Shown here in pieces: positions 43,107 to 52,171 of a DNA stretch of 64,000 nt (the first letter of the stretch is position 1; every line of letters begins with the position of its first letter). Both the position numbers and the translations under genes were made by a program. The notes beneath the pieces are model-generated. The model was given only the letters and a program-made list of their open reading frames with translations, did not search any database and was not told the origin of the DNA. This stretch comes from Methylobacterium sp. R2-1 (GTDB lineage: Bacteria > Pseudomonadota > Alphaproteobacteria > Rhizobiales > Beijerinckiaceae): positions 1 through 64,000 of the forward strand of contig NZ_JACHWM010000024.1 of NCBI RefSeq assembly GCF_014191355.1, given 5' to 3'.

Positions 43107-43180
43107 GTGTCTCTCACGAAACGCCCGCCGCACGCTCGTCGCCAGAGCGAGAACGGCCGGTGACCGGGCGTTTCGTGAGG
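43107..43180 (+). repeat. Stop-adjacent palindromic element, copy 3 (after ureF)
   Basis: The best-preserved copy. CTCACGAAACGCCCG (43113-43127) is matched by its exact complement CGGGCGTTTCGTGAG (43165-43179), a 15-base perfect inverted repeat with a 37-base centre. It starts at the base after the ureF stop and ends 28 bases before ureG. There is no T-tract, so it is not a classical intrinsic terminator, and the operon continues beyond it. Confidence 0.85.
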
Positions 43181-43208
43181 CAGTCCGAGTGCGGCAAAGG
43201 AAATAGAG

Positions 43209-43856
43209 ATGAAGAAGATCACCCGTATCGGCATCGGCGGCCCGGTCGGCTCGGGCAAGACCGCGATCATCGAGACGATCACGCCGCGCCTGATCGAGCG
43301 GGGCATCAAGCCGCTGATCATCACCAACGACGTCGTCACGACCGAGGATGCCAAGCAGGTGCGCCGCACCCTCAACGGCGTGCTGATCGAGGAGAAGATC
43401 GTCGGCGTCGAGACCGGAGCCTGCCCGCACACGGCGGTGCGCGAAGATCCGTCGATGAACATCGCCGCGGTCGAGGAACTCGAAGACAAGTATCCCGACA
43501 GCGACGTGATCCTGATCGAGTCCGGTGGCGACAACCTGACTCTGACGTTCAGTCCCGCACTGGCGGACTTCTACATCTACGTGATCGACGTCGCCGCCGG
43601 CGACAAGATCCCGCGCAAGAACGGCGCCGGGGTCTGCCAGTCGGACATCCTCGTCATCAACAAGCGGGACCTCGCCCCCTATGTCGGAGCGAGCCTCGAC
43701 GTCATGGCGCGCGATTCCAAGATCATGCGCGGCCCAAAGCCGTTCCTCTTCACCAACTGCAAGACCGGCGAGGGAGTCGACGACCTCCTCCAGCTCATCC
43801 TCGACATGGCGCTGTTCGACGTGGCGACGAACCGCCCACTCGCGGCGAGCGCGTGA
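43209..43856 (+). CDS. ureG: Urease accessory GTPase UreG
   Basis: 215 residues of the SIMIBI GTPase class. P-loop GPVGSGKT, switch/nickel motif ETGACPHTAVREDPS with the Cys-Pro-His metal site, ESGGDNLTLTFSP, and the guanine-specific NKRDLA. It dimerises with nickel and GTP and drives metal delivery to apo-urease. AGGAAATAGAG precedes the ATG at 43209. Confidence 0.97.
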   Translation: MKKITRIGIGGPVGSGKTAIIETITPRLIERGIKPLIITNDVVTTEDAKQVRRTLNGVLIEEKIVGVETGACPHTAVREDPSMNIAAVEELEDKYPDSDVILIESGGDNLTLTFSPALADFYIYVIDVAAGDKIPRKNGAGVCQSDILVINKRDLAPYVGASLDVMARDSKIMRGPKPFLFTNCKTGEGVDDLLQLILDMALFDVATNRPLAASA

Positions 43857-43860
43857 TGCC

Positions 43861-44796
43861 ATGACCCTGCACGGACAGCTCAGCCGTCTCAACGGAGCGC
43901 GGGAGTTGCGCGGGTTCCAGACCGAGCCGGCGCAGATGCGGGCCGGTGCGCCCGGCAAGGTCGGTCAGCTGCGTCTCGGCTTCGCACTGCGCGACGGGTC
44001 TTCGGTGCTGCACGACCTCTATCGGGTGGCTCCGCTGCTGGTGCAGCAGGCGCTCTACTGGGATGAGGTGATGCCGGAACTGCCGGTCTGCCCGATCATC
44101 TCGGTCGGCGGGGGCATCCTGCAGGGCGACCGCTACATGATCGACATCGCGGTGGGGGAGGGCGCCTGTGCGCACGTCTCCACGCAGGGCGCCAACCGCA
44201 TCCACTGCATGGATGCGAACTACGCCGCGCAGCACCAGAGCGTGACGGTGGCGGCTGGCGGCTACCTCGAATACCTGCCGGACGTCACCATCCCCTATCG
44301 CGGCTCGCGCTTCCTCTCCCGCACGGAGATCGTCGTCGCGGAAAGCGCCACCCTTCTCTACGGCGAGATGGTGCTGGCGGGCCGCAAGCATCACCATGCC
44401 GAGGAGCGCTTCGGCTTCGACCTGCTGTCGATGGACGTGACCCTGCGCCGGCCCGACGGGCGCAAGCTGTTTTCGGAAAAGATCCTGATCGAGCGCGGCG
44501 ACCCGACCATCGCCTTCGCGGCGGTGATGCGCGGCTTCGATGCTTTCGCCAACATCCTCTGCGTGACACCGCCCGAGACCGCCGCACGCATCAAGGACCG
44601 GTTCGAGACCAACTTCTCCCCGGACGCGCCGCGGGCGGTCTCCGGCGTGAGCCGTCTGCCCAACGCTGCCGGGCTGATGCTGCGCGCGGTCGGCGTGGAG
44701 AGCTACGACGTCCGCCACGAGGTTCGTCGGTTCTGGCGCATCGTGCGTGAGGAAGCGCGCGGCCGGTCCCTTCCCGCCGAACCCTACTGGCGCTGA
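43861..44796 (+). CDS. ureD: Urease accessory protein UreD (UreH)
   Basis: A 311-residue scaffold that binds apo-urease and forms the tunnel passing nickel from UreG. GGGILQGDRYMIDIAVGEGACAHVSTQGANRI and YLEYLPDVTIPYRGSRFLSRTEI are the family blocks. It starts four bases after the ureG stop; longer upstream frames overlap ureG and are not conserved. Its position after ureG, rather than first in the operon, matches second urease operons of some Rhizobiales. Confidence 0.94.
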   Translation: MTLHGQLSRLNGARELRGFQTEPAQMRAGAPGKVGQLRLGFALRDGSSVLHDLYRVAPLLVQQALYWDEVMPELPVCPIISVGGGILQGDRYMIDIAVGEGACAHVSTQGANRIHCMDANYAAQHQSVTVAAGGYLEYLPDVTIPYRGSRFLSRTEIVVAESATLLYGEMVLAGRKHHHAEERFGFDLLSMDVTLRRPDGRKLFSEKILIERGDPTIAFAAVMRGFDAFANILCVTPPETAARIKDRFETNFSPDAPRAVSGVSRLPNAAGLMLRAVGVESYDVRHEVRRFWRIVREEARGRSLPAEPYWR

Positions 44797-44811
44797 GCGA
44801 GGGCCGGAAAG

Positions 44812-45822
44812 ATGCCGCGCGCGAACCCCAACCTTCTCGTCCAATCGCTGCGCGGAGCGAGCCAGGTGTTCTTCATGGAGAACGCGGCGACGGGCGTGCT
44901 GTTCTTCGCCGCGATGGCCTATGCTTCCTCGGTCAGCGGCAACTGGGCCACGACGATCGGGGCGGCGGTCGGCGTCGGCGTCGCGACGCTGACCGCGCGA
45001 CTTCTGGAGTGCGACGAGGCTTCCGTCTCCTCCGGCCTCTACGGCTTCAACGGCATCCTCGTCGGCGCCGCCCTTCCCACCTTCATCGCCGCCTCGCCCC
45101 AGCTCTGGGTCTCGATCGTGATCGGGGCGGCGGTGAGCACGGTGCTGACCGCCGCCTTCAGCGCGACGCTCACCGACAAGTGGGGTATTCCAGGCTCCAC
45201 CGGCCCTTTCGTTCTCACGGGCTGGCTGATGGTGGCCGCGGCCTATTCCTTCGGCCGCCTGCAGGTGACGGGCGACGCGCCCCGGCTCGCCGGCGACCTC
45301 GTGCGGGGCGCCGCCGGCATCCCGGCACCGATGGACCTCGTCGCGATCTTCTTCCGCAACATCGCGCAGGTCTACCTTCTGGGCAGCGCAGTGAGCGGCG
45401 CCATCCTCCTGGCCGGAATCCTGATCGCCTCGGTTCCGGCTGGGATCGCTGCGGTCGCCGGATCGCTGATCAGCTTGGTCGTGGCGATCGCGATGGGCGC
45501 TGATCCGTCGGCCGTGAGCCAGGGGCTCTACGGCTTCAGCCCGGTCCTGACGGCGATGGCCGTCGGCGTAATCTTCCTGACGCCCTCGCCGCGGGTCGCC
45601 GCCTATGCCGCCCTCGCGACCGTGATGACCGTCTTCGTCCAGGGCGCCCTCGACGTCATGGTCGCGCCGGCCGGAATCCCCTCCTTCACCGCCCCCTACG
45701 TCCTGACGATGTACCTGTTCATCGCGCCGAAGCGTCTGATGGCGCCTCACCCGCACGCGCCGGTGGCCGATCACATGGTCGGCAACGGGACGCCGGCCCA
45801 TTCGGCGGGCACGGCGCGGTGA
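44812..45822 (+). CDS. Urea transporter (UT family)
   Basis: A 336-residue membrane channel. Two homologous halves are visible, each with the UT-type turn: GLYGFNGILVGAALP in the first and GLYGFSPVLTAMAVG in the second, plus FTAPYVLTMYLF near the end. About ten helices. It would admit urea for the urease. It starts 15 bases after ureD, so it is co-transcribed. The His-containing tail after residue 310 is not conserved. Confidence 0.88.
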   Translation: MPRANPNLLVQSLRGASQVFFMENAATGVLFFAAMAYASSVSGNWATTIGAAVGVGVATLTARLLECDEASVSSGLYGFNGILVGAALPTFIAASPQLWVSIVIGAAVSTVLTAAFSATLTDKWGIPGSTGPFVLTGWLMVAAAYSFGRLQVTGDAPRLAGDLVRGAAGIPAPMDLVAIFFRNIAQVYLLGSAVSGAILLAGILIASVPAGIAAVAGSLISLVVAIAMGADPSAVSQGLYGFSPVLTAMAVGVIFLTPSPRVAAYAALATVMTVFVQGALDVMVAPAGIPSFTAPYVLTMYLFIAPKRLMAPHPHAPVADHMVGNGTPAHSAGTAR

Positions 45823-45943
45823 CGTCCCGCGGCCTCGATCCCGGCGTGATCGGCCCACTTCGTCTCGACCCTGGACCCGCGACGCACTGACCGACGCGGC
45901 CGGCGCCTCGGAATTTTCGAAACGCACGATCAAGGAGCAGGCG

Positions 45944-47182
45944 ATGCACGGCATCAATGCGGGCGACACGGCCTTCATCCTCATCTGCACCGCGCTGGTG
46001 CTGATAATGACGCCGGCCCTGGCGCTGTTCTACGGCGGCCTCGTCAAGCAGCGGGACGTGCTGTCGGTCATGATCCAGAACTTCGTCTGCATCGGTGTCG
46101 TCGGGGTGATCTGGGTGTTCGGGGGGTTCAGCCTCGCCTTCGGCCCCGATATCGGCGGCACGATCGGAAATTTCGCGTTCTATTTCGGGATGTACGAGGT
46201 CGGCATCGCGCCCAATCCGGTCTATGCGCCGAACATCCCCTTCATCATGGTCTTCGCCTACCAGATGATGTTCGCCATCATCACGCCGGCCCTGATGACC
46301 GGCGCCTTCGTCGGACGCTTCCAGTTCGGCGCCTTCCTGTTCTTCGTCACGGCCTGGACCATCCTCGTCTACCTGCCGGCCGCGCATTGGGTCTGGGGTG
46401 GCGGCTTCCTGGCCAAGCTCGGCGTCGCCGATTTCGCAGGCGGCATCGTCATCCACACCTCCGCGGGCTTTTCGGCACTGGCGACGGCGAAGTTTCTCGG
46501 CAAGCGCAAGCTCGCAGCGGGACAGTCCGAATCCGCGCCGGCCAGCCTGCCGCTGGTCGCCCTGGGCGCGGGCCTGCTGTGGTTCGGCTGGTTCGGCTTC
46601 AATGCCGGAGGCGCCTACGCCGCGGATGCGCTGGCGGCCTACGCCTTCACCAACACCATGCTCGCCGGCTCCATTGCCATGCTGACTTGGATGTTCTGGG
46701 AATGGCGCGAGACCCGGCACCCGTCCTTCTCGGGCGTTCTCGTCGGTGCGGTGGCGGGTCTCGCGACGATCACCCCGGCCTCCGGCTATGTCGAGCCCAT
46801 CGCCGCCCTGGCGATCGGCGCCATCGGTGCCACAACCTGCTACTACGCCAAGTACGTGCAGCAATGGCTGAGGATCGACGACACGCTCGAAGTCTGGCGC
46901 GCACACGGCGTGGGTGGCGTCACCGGCGCCCTGCTCGTCGGCCTTCTGGCCAGCCCGCACATCAACCACGTCTCGGCCAGCCTGCAGCAATTCGGCGTCC
47001 AGCTTCTCGCCGTCGCCATCGTCGGCGCCTATGCCTCGTTGGTCACCTTCGCGATCCTGAAGGGCCTGGACCGGTTCGGGACGCTGCGGGTGCCCGACGA
47101 GATCCAGGAGGAGGGCCTCGACACGATGCTGGGCGAGCGCGCCTTCAACCTGTGGAACATGGATCGCACCCTGCCGAAGTAG
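45944..47182 (+). CDS. amtB: Ammonium transporter AmtB
   Basis: A 412-residue Amt/Rh channel with eleven helices. Twin pore histidines lie in GGIVIHTSAGFSALA and VWRAHGVGGVTGALL; ALMTGAFVGR and DFAGG (conserved Asp) are also present. There is no cleaved signal and no adjacent glnK. It would recover ammonium that leaks from urea hydrolysis or scavenge it. CAAGGAGCAGG precedes the ATG. The 121-base gap after the urea transporter may hold its own promoter, but no sigma-54 sequence was seen. Confidence 0.94.
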   Translation: MHGINAGDTAFILICTALVLIMTPALALFYGGLVKQRDVLSVMIQNFVCIGVVGVIWVFGGFSLAFGPDIGGTIGNFAFYFGMYEVGIAPNPVYAPNIPFIMVFAYQMMFAIITPALMTGAFVGRFQFGAFLFFVTAWTILVYLPAAHWVWGGGFLAKLGVADFAGGIVIHTSAGFSALATAKFLGKRKLAAGQSESAPASLPLVALGAGLLWFGWFGFNAGGAYAADALAAYAFTNTMLAGSIAMLTWMFWEWRETRHPSFSGVLVGAVAGLATITPASGYVEPIAALAIGAIGATTCYYAKYVQQWLRIDDTLEVWRAHGVGGVTGALLVGLLASPHINHVSASLQQFGVQLLAVAIVGAYASLVTFAILKGLDRFGTLRVPDEIQEEGLDTMLGERAFNLWNMDRTLPK

Positions 47183-47529
47183 GCCGGCTAAAAACAGCGC
47201 GGCATGGTCGACCGATGAGGTGAAAGCTGTCCAATCGGTTGCACGTGCTGCCGGATCGACGCCACGACGGCGCTCCGCGAGCGCTCAAGCCGGCGCGGCC
47301 TTCCAGGCGTTGGCCTCAGGCTCCAGCCCCGGTTTGATCAGTGCTGTTGTAGGAGATTTAATCTTCGTAGATGCGCTTCGTCTCGCCGCACTTGACTTGC
47401 ACGGACAATAAAATTTCGGCAAATTCTTGAGATTGTGGCTCGCGTTTCTCGGATTTGTGCAAGCTAAGACGATGCCGCCAGATCATCAGCTCACTTGATC
47501 CTCCGGTATCGTGCGCTTAGTCATTCGGG
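47183..47529. other. Intergenic region after the urease operon
   Basis: 347 bases with no supportable gene. Composition shifts here from GC-rich to visibly AT-richer (47330-47480), marking the left side of the AcuR-like/amidase segment. No tRNA, direct repeat or recombinase gene was recognised at the boundary. Confidence 0.5.
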
Positions 47530-48162
47530 ATGACCGCTACTCATCCGCTCCGTCGCCGTGGCCGTCCTCCCAAAGTGCTGACCGGCCACACATCGACGCG
47601 CGAAATGCTGATAAGGGTCGGTGTCGTCGCGCTGACGGAGAAAGGCTTTTCTGCGACCGGCCTCGACGAAATTCTACGTGCAGCCGGTGTGCCCAAAGGA
47701 TCATTTTATCACTATTTTGAGAGCAAAGAATCGTTCGGCATCGAATTGCTCCAGAGATATGCAGAGTATTTTTCGAGAAAATTAGATGGCTTCTTCGCCG
47801 ACAGTCGCCATACGCCAATGCAACAACTCGAAGCCTTCACGCGCGACGCGGAGGCCGCTATGCAGCGGTTTGCATTTTCGCGTGGCTGCCTGGTCGGAAA
47901 TCTAGGTCAGGAGATGGGAGCGCTCCCCGAGGCCTATCGCAAGCATATCAAGGATGTGTTCGCCGACTGGGAGCGGCGCACGAGCGAGTGTCTGACCCGC
48001 GCGCAGGCAGCCGGTGAGATCGGTGCCCATCATGAGCCTGACAGGCTTGCTGCCTTCTTCTGGATCGGATGGGAGGGCGCGGTGCTGCGGGCCAAGCTCG
48101 AACGGCGCAGTCAACCGCTTCAGACTTTCGCGGACGGATTTTTCGCAATGATTCGTGCCTGA
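47530..48162 (+). CDS. AcuR-like TetR-family repressor
   Basis: 210 residues. RRRGRPPK leads into a TetR helix-turn-helix (TGLDEILRAAGVPKGSFYHYFESKESFG). The ligand half contains GCLVGNLGQEMGALPEAYR and FFWIGWEGAVLRAKLERR, closely resembling AcuR, the acrylate-responsive repressor of Rhodobacter, as I recall it. The related group responds to acrylate and other electrophiles. It precedes an amidase gene on the same strand, with an operator-like palindrome between them. Base composition is lower in GC than the flanks. The effector is inferred, not shown. Confidence 0.8.
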   Translation: MTATHPLRRRGRPPKVLTGHTSTREMLIRVGVVALTEKGFSATGLDEILRAAGVPKGSFYHYFESKESFGIELLQRYAEYFSRKLDGFFADSRHTPMQQLEAFTRDAEAAMQRFAFSRGCLVGNLGQEMGALPEAYRKHIKDVFADWERRTSECLTRAQAAGEIGAHHEPDRLAAFFWIGWEGAVLRAKLERRSQPLQTFADGFFAMIRA

Positions 48163-48516
48163 GCACGCCTCTGTCACCACGTCCGAAATTGCAGCCTTTG
48201 TGGGAAGATCGGTTTGCGCTGCGACTTCGCACGTCGGGCGAAGGTAAGTTGCGATGCCTTCGCCGGCGCAGGCGTCGACGCATCATGCCCGATTTTCTCT
48301 GATGCAGCCCTGCCATGCCAGAACACGGCGGCGGCTCACAATATGTACAGCTTGCTCAAAAATTAACTCAGATGCGGCGTGTAGCGCATAAATTACAAGC
48401 ATCATAGCAAGAACTGAGGACTTTTTAGAATTAGACGATCGGTCTAATATTCTACTTGCAGCTCCACCGCGTCGATCCCTGGAAAATTTCTGCAGGGCAA
48501 CCATAAGGAATGCAGC
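48163..48516. other. AT-rich regulatory interval before the amidase
   Basis: 354 bases without a gene, strongly AT-rich from 48340 to 48500. It holds the palindrome at 48430 and a TAATAT sequence (48445-48450) overlapping it that could be a -10 element. Its -35 partner is poor. Confidence 0.5.
48430..48448. promoter_or_regulatory. Palindromic operator for the AcuR-like repressor
   Basis: ATTAGACGATCGGTCTAAT has perfect seven-base arms (ATTAGAC/GTCTAAT). It contains TAGAC-N5-GTCTA, close to the TAGACC-N4-GGTCTA operators of NemR-type TetR regulators. It lies 68 bases before the amidase start and overlaps a possible -10 element, so binding would block transcription. Confidence 0.65.
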
Positions 48517-50037
48517 ATGACCTTGCGACGACCTTCGCGTGACGACATCGAGGATATTTCGCGACGCCATCATCTTCGTCTCACCGAGAGCGAGGTGGAT
48601 GACTACCTTGATATTGTTAAGGGGGTCATGGACGGCTACGACGAGCTGGATCAGTATCCTGATCCGTCGCGGGAGGTCGTCCCCGCAGTTCGTATTCCGG
48701 GGACTCGGCCAAGCCGCGACGACGACCCGCTGAATGGTGTCGTCCGCTTCTGCAGCGTTCAGGCTGTCAATCCGAGCGGTCCACTCGCAGGTAAACGCAT
48801 CGGCATCAAGGATACCGTATGCGTCGCAGGTATTCCGACCACCTGTGCTTCACGCCTTTTGTATGACTACGTGCCGGATCTCGATGCAACGATCGTCCGC
48901 CGCATTATCGAGGCGGGCGGTCATATCACGGCCATGCTCAACACCTGCGATTTCGCATTCTCGGGTGGGGGGCACACCAGCACGTACGGGCCGGGCCTCA
49001 ATCCCAAGAATCCCGCGCATGTCGCTGGCGGGTCTTCGTGCGGCTCCGCCATCGCACCGGCGACGGGCCTGGTCGACATCGCCATCGGCGGCGACCAAGG
49101 TGGCTCGATCCGCATGCCGGCGTCTTGGTCGGGCATCGTGGGGCTGAAGCCCACTCACGGACTGGTGCCCTACACGGGCATCGTCGGCTTCGACCAAACC
49201 ATCGATCACATCGGTCCAATGGCCATGACGGTCGAAGACTGCGCGCTGATGCTCCAAGTGATCGCTGGCAAGGACGACACGGCTATCGACCCTCGTCAGC
49301 CTTCCGCGATCGAAGTTCCAGACTACCGCAGCCGGCTCGACGGTGGCTTGAAAGGTCTCAAGATCGCGGTTGTTAGAGAGGGGTTCGAGACGCCCGAATC
49401 GATGACGGAAGTCGACACGGCCGTTCGCAACGCAGCGAAGTCTCTGGCCGGCATGGGAGCCGAGGTTTCCGAGGTCTCCGTTCCCGAGCATCGGCAGACC
49501 GTGCCGATCTGGAATGCCATCGCCATCGAGGGAGGCGTTGACAGCTTCTACCACGGCCATGCTGCCTACCAGACGAAGGGTTACTTCAACACGCGACTCA
49601 TGTCGGCCATGTCACGTGCGATCGTCACGAATGGCGGAGATTTTTCAGCGACCGCCAAGATGGGCGTGATCATGGCCCACTACATGCGCGAGCGCTACCA
49701 TGGTGTTCTTTACGGTCGGGCGCAGAATCTCTCACGTGTGCTGACAGCGGCCTATGATCGCGTCCTACGTGACGCCGATCTGGTGCTGATGCCGACGACA
49801 CCGCAAACAGCTCATGCTGTTCCGCCATCGGTGGAGGCCGATCGCAAGACCTATGTCGGTCAAGCCCTGAACATGATCCGCAACACAGCCGCTTTTGATC
49901 TGACAGGTCATCCATCGATCTCGGTGCCGGTGCACGATGTGAAGGGACTTCCGATCGGCCTCATGCTGACTGGGCGCCATTTTGACGAGAGCACCGTATT
50001 GCGGGCTGCACACGCCTATCAAACGGCTGGACAATAA
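48517..50037 (+). CDS. Amidase, nitrile-hydratase-associated type
   Basis: 506 residues of the amidase-signature family. Triad: Lys in GKRIGIKDTVC, cis-Ser in AGGSSCGSA, nucleophile Ser in GGDQGGSIRMPASW. Sequence along the whole length (IGGDQGGSIR, THGLVPYTG, IDHIGPMAMTV, NTAAFDLTGHPSISVP) follows the enantioselective amidases found with nitrile hydratase in Rhodococcus. It should release ammonia and a carboxylic acid from amides. No nitrile hydratase gene is present here. AAGGA precedes the ATG. Control by the AcuR-like repressor suggests an unsaturated acid or amide as inducer, which is inference. Codon use looks less GC-rich than its neighbours. Confidence 0.85.
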   Translation: MTLRRPSRDDIEDISRRHHLRLTESEVDDYLDIVKGVMDGYDELDQYPDPSREVVPAVRIPGTRPSRDDDPLNGVVRFCSVQAVNPSGPLAGKRIGIKDTVCVAGIPTTCASRLLYDYVPDLDATIVRRIIEAGGHITAMLNTCDFAFSGGGHTSTYGPGLNPKNPAHVAGGSSCGSAIAPATGLVDIAIGGDQGGSIRMPASWSGIVGLKPTHGLVPYTGIVGFDQTIDHIGPMAMTVEDCALMLQVIAGKDDTAIDPRQPSAIEVPDYRSRLDGGLKGLKIAVVREGFETPESMTEVDTAVRNAAKSLAGMGAEVSEVSVPEHRQTVPIWNAIAIEGGVDSFYHGHAAYQTKGYFNTRLMSAMSRAIVTNGGDFSATAKMGVIMAHYMRERYHGVLYGRAQNLSRVLTAAYDRVLRDADLVLMPTTPQTAHAVPPSVEADRKTYVGQALNMIRNTAAFDLTGHPSISVPVHDVKGLPIGLMLTGRHFDESTVLRAAHAYQTAGQ

Positions 50038-50463
50038 AGCTGACCCGTCCGACCGTGCCGCCAATCGGCATTTCCGACGTTGGCTGCCTCCATTCCTGTC
50101 TCGATCGCTCGGCAGCTTGGCTCGGGAAGTCCGTGCAGTCTGGGGGCAGGTGCATGTAACGACCAAGACCCGCCGGAGCCAGTTCCGGCGGTGTCCTCCG
50201 CTGGATACGCGAAATGATGAAGTACTTTGTGCTTCTTCCGCAGCGCGCCACCAATCAGGGCGAGGAGCCGGCTCAGTCGTTGAGAGGATTAACGCCCCGC
50301 TCCTAACAAGAAGGCGAAGGCATATAGTGTTGAGATTGGGAGATAATCGGCGGCAGCGGCCTTCGCCCGACTAGCTCCGCCGACCTACCTCCCGACGCAA
50401 TGCGGGTCACGGGCGGTTGGCGCTGTATTCACAGCGGTCGCTCGCGAGTGTTGCGGGCTGGCC
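50038..50463. other. Intergenic region after the amidase
   Basis: 426 bases with only short, unrecognised frames. It contains the hairpin at 50170. Composition returns towards the genomic norm, so the right edge of the AT-richer segment lies about here. No transposase or inverted-repeat ends were recognised. Confidence 0.45.
50170..50191. terminator. Possible transcription-terminating hairpin
   Basis: CCGCCGGA and TCCGGCGG form a perfect eight-base stem around a six-base loop. It lies about 130 bases after the amidase stop and beyond the end of the leftward oxidoreductase gene, between convergent genes. No T-tract follows, so the call is weak. Confidence 0.3.
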
Positions 50464-51777
50464 TCAGCGCTGATGCAGCGCCTCCACAACACCGCTGAAC
50501 CACCGGACTGCGAGACCGGGACGCACATCGATAAGCGGTTTGTGACGGTTTCCGACAACATCCGGAAGGGGAGGGACATTCGCGAAGCCGGTCGTCGGTG
50601 TCATCGTCGCCCCTCGCGGCCCAGCGCGCTGGATCGCGAGCGTCAGCTCGTTGAGATGCAGGAGGAAATCGGGCGGAAGCGGCTGCGGGCGGGATTCGAC
50701 GATCGCGCGGGCCATCTCACCGATGCCGAGCAGCTTGTCCTGAGCGTAGACCTCGCGGCGTCGCAGCCAACTGACAATACGGTGTTTCACCGACCGTCCG
50801 ACGCCGCGCTCAGCTTCGACGGCGTGCGACTTCCACCGGCGGATGAGGCGGATCCTCCGGCCCCCGATCCCGAAGATGCGGCCGAGCAAGGGCTGGGTCC
50901 GCAACGTGTAGGCTTTTCGAGCACTGAGGCTGACGCGCGAGAATCGTTCGAGATGGACGGCCGCCTGATCGTGGAACACGTTATCGACGCGGATTTCGCC
51001 CGTCTCGCCGACGATGCGGATGCTGTGATCGCGCGGCGCGACCCAGCTGCAGGTCACGCGTGCGGACACCCCGCCCGCGAATTCGAGGCAGCCGACCGAC
51101 AGGTCGGGCGTATCGGCTGGGTCGAGCGGGGTGTCGGTCTTGTGTGCCACCAAGGTGGAGGAGAACGCCGTCATCGAGCGCACCGGGCCGAACATCGCGC
51201 ACAGCCAGACCAAGTGATAGCCGACATGTTCGACCGTGCAGCCCTCTTGCAGTTCCTCCGCATAGGGAAAGGGTGCCCCGGTCGGACTCTGCACCGATTC
51301 CAGGTTCATCAGATGGGCCGGGTTGTCGTCCAGTTCGGCGTACACGAGTACGGGCTTTCCGATGGCGCCGTCATCGACCGCTTTCCACATCGTCGCGATC
51401 GCATCGCAGAAGAGGTTGCAGGGCGCACCCGTTAGGACCAGTCCGCGCGCCGCGGCGAGGGCGAAGAGCTCCCGGGTCTGGCCAAGATCCGTGGTGATCG
51501 GCTTCTCCGAATAGACGTGCTTTCCGGCCTCGAGCGCCCGCTTGGTGACCTCATAATGGGAGCGGATGCTCGTCAGATTGACGACGATGGCGACGTCCGG
51601 ATCGGAGAGCAGCGCGTCGAGATCGGGGTAGACGTGGAAGCCGTAATGACCCGACACGACCGCGGAGCGGGCCGTATCGATGTCGAAGACGCCGCAGACC
51701 GTGATCTCCGGGTAGGCCCAGGCGGTGCGCATGTAGATGTCGAACACGTACCCGCAACCGACATAGGCGATCTTCAT
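50464..51777 (-). CDS. Gfo/Idh/MocA-family oxidoreductase
   Basis: 437 residues. An N-terminal Rossmann fold (KIAYVGCGYVFDIY), the conserved GKHVYSEKPIT Lys-Pro motif and the C-terminal substrate domain identify an NAD(P)-dependent sugar or polyol dehydrogenase. It is some 60-90 residues longer than usual; the extra part (about residues 290-380) is basic and Arg-rich (IGGRRIRLIRRWK) and could contact membranes or polymers. The ATG at 51777 has GGAAGG eight bases upstream. At the edge of the exopolysaccharide cluster, a role in making or modifying a nucleotide sugar is likely. Confidence 0.82.
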   Translation of the reverse strand: MKIAYVGCGYVFDIYMRTAWAYPEITVCGVFDIDTARSAVVSGHYGFHVYPDLDALLSDPDVAIVVNLTSIRSHYEVTKRALEAGKHVYSEKPITTDLGQTRELFALAAARGLVLTGAPCNLFCDAIATMWKAVDDGAIGKPVLVYAELDDNPAHLMNLESVQSPTGAPFPYAEELQEGCTVEHVGYHLVWLCAMFGPVRSMTAFSSTLVAHKTDTPLDPADTPDLSVGCLEFAGGVSARVTCSWVAPRDHSIRIVGETGEIRVDNVFHDQAAVHLERFSRVSLSARKAYTLRTQPLLGRIFGIGGRRIRLIRRWKSHAVEAERGVGRSVKHRIVSWLRRREVYAQDKLLGIGEMARAIVESRPQPLPPDFLLHLNELTLAIQRAGPRGATMTPTTGFANVPPLPDVVGNRHKPLIDVRPGLAVRWFSGVVEALHQR

Positions 51778-52171
51778 CGACGGCACCTTCCGAGGAGACG
51801 GGCAAGTCCGATCTCGTCGCGCGAGCTTCGGCGACCTGAGAACGAGTCCGCTGCGCCCCGATCCTGCCCGCGCCACCAGGACGGCGGCCGCGCGGCGAGC
51901 GGGACCATGCACATCGTGTGCAACGCGCTCCGCGCCGTAACCGCTCGGCACCTGTCTTCGGGGTGGCCGAAGCTGTTTTGCTCACGGCAGCATCAGAGCT
52001 GCCAATAAAATAGACAAAAATCTTCGATTAAGTACGGACTAGCATTCCCTGTTGATCCAGGGTGAAAGCGGCGGCCTGGCTCAAATGCTCCTCAACGCGA
52101 GAAAGCATCTCTAAAGAATTGCGCCACACAGCTAGGGCCTGAATTCGTCAGCTTCAGCCCTGCGAGACACG
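51778..52171. other. Divergent promoter region, oxidoreductase/RTX glycanase
   Basis: 394 bases with no credible gene. AT-rich around 52000-52040. Expected to hold promoters for both divergent genes; no specific site could be named. Confidence 0.45.

Noticed and set aside
43795..45990. A 731-codon open frame antisense to ureD and the urea transporter
   Set aside because: Arg/Asp/Gly-rich with no domain; the sense strand carries two well-supported genes throughout.
50038..50463. Possible insertion-sequence remnant flanking the AT-richer segment
   Set aside because: Short frames here match no transposase motif I recognise, and no terminal inverted repeats or target duplications were found.
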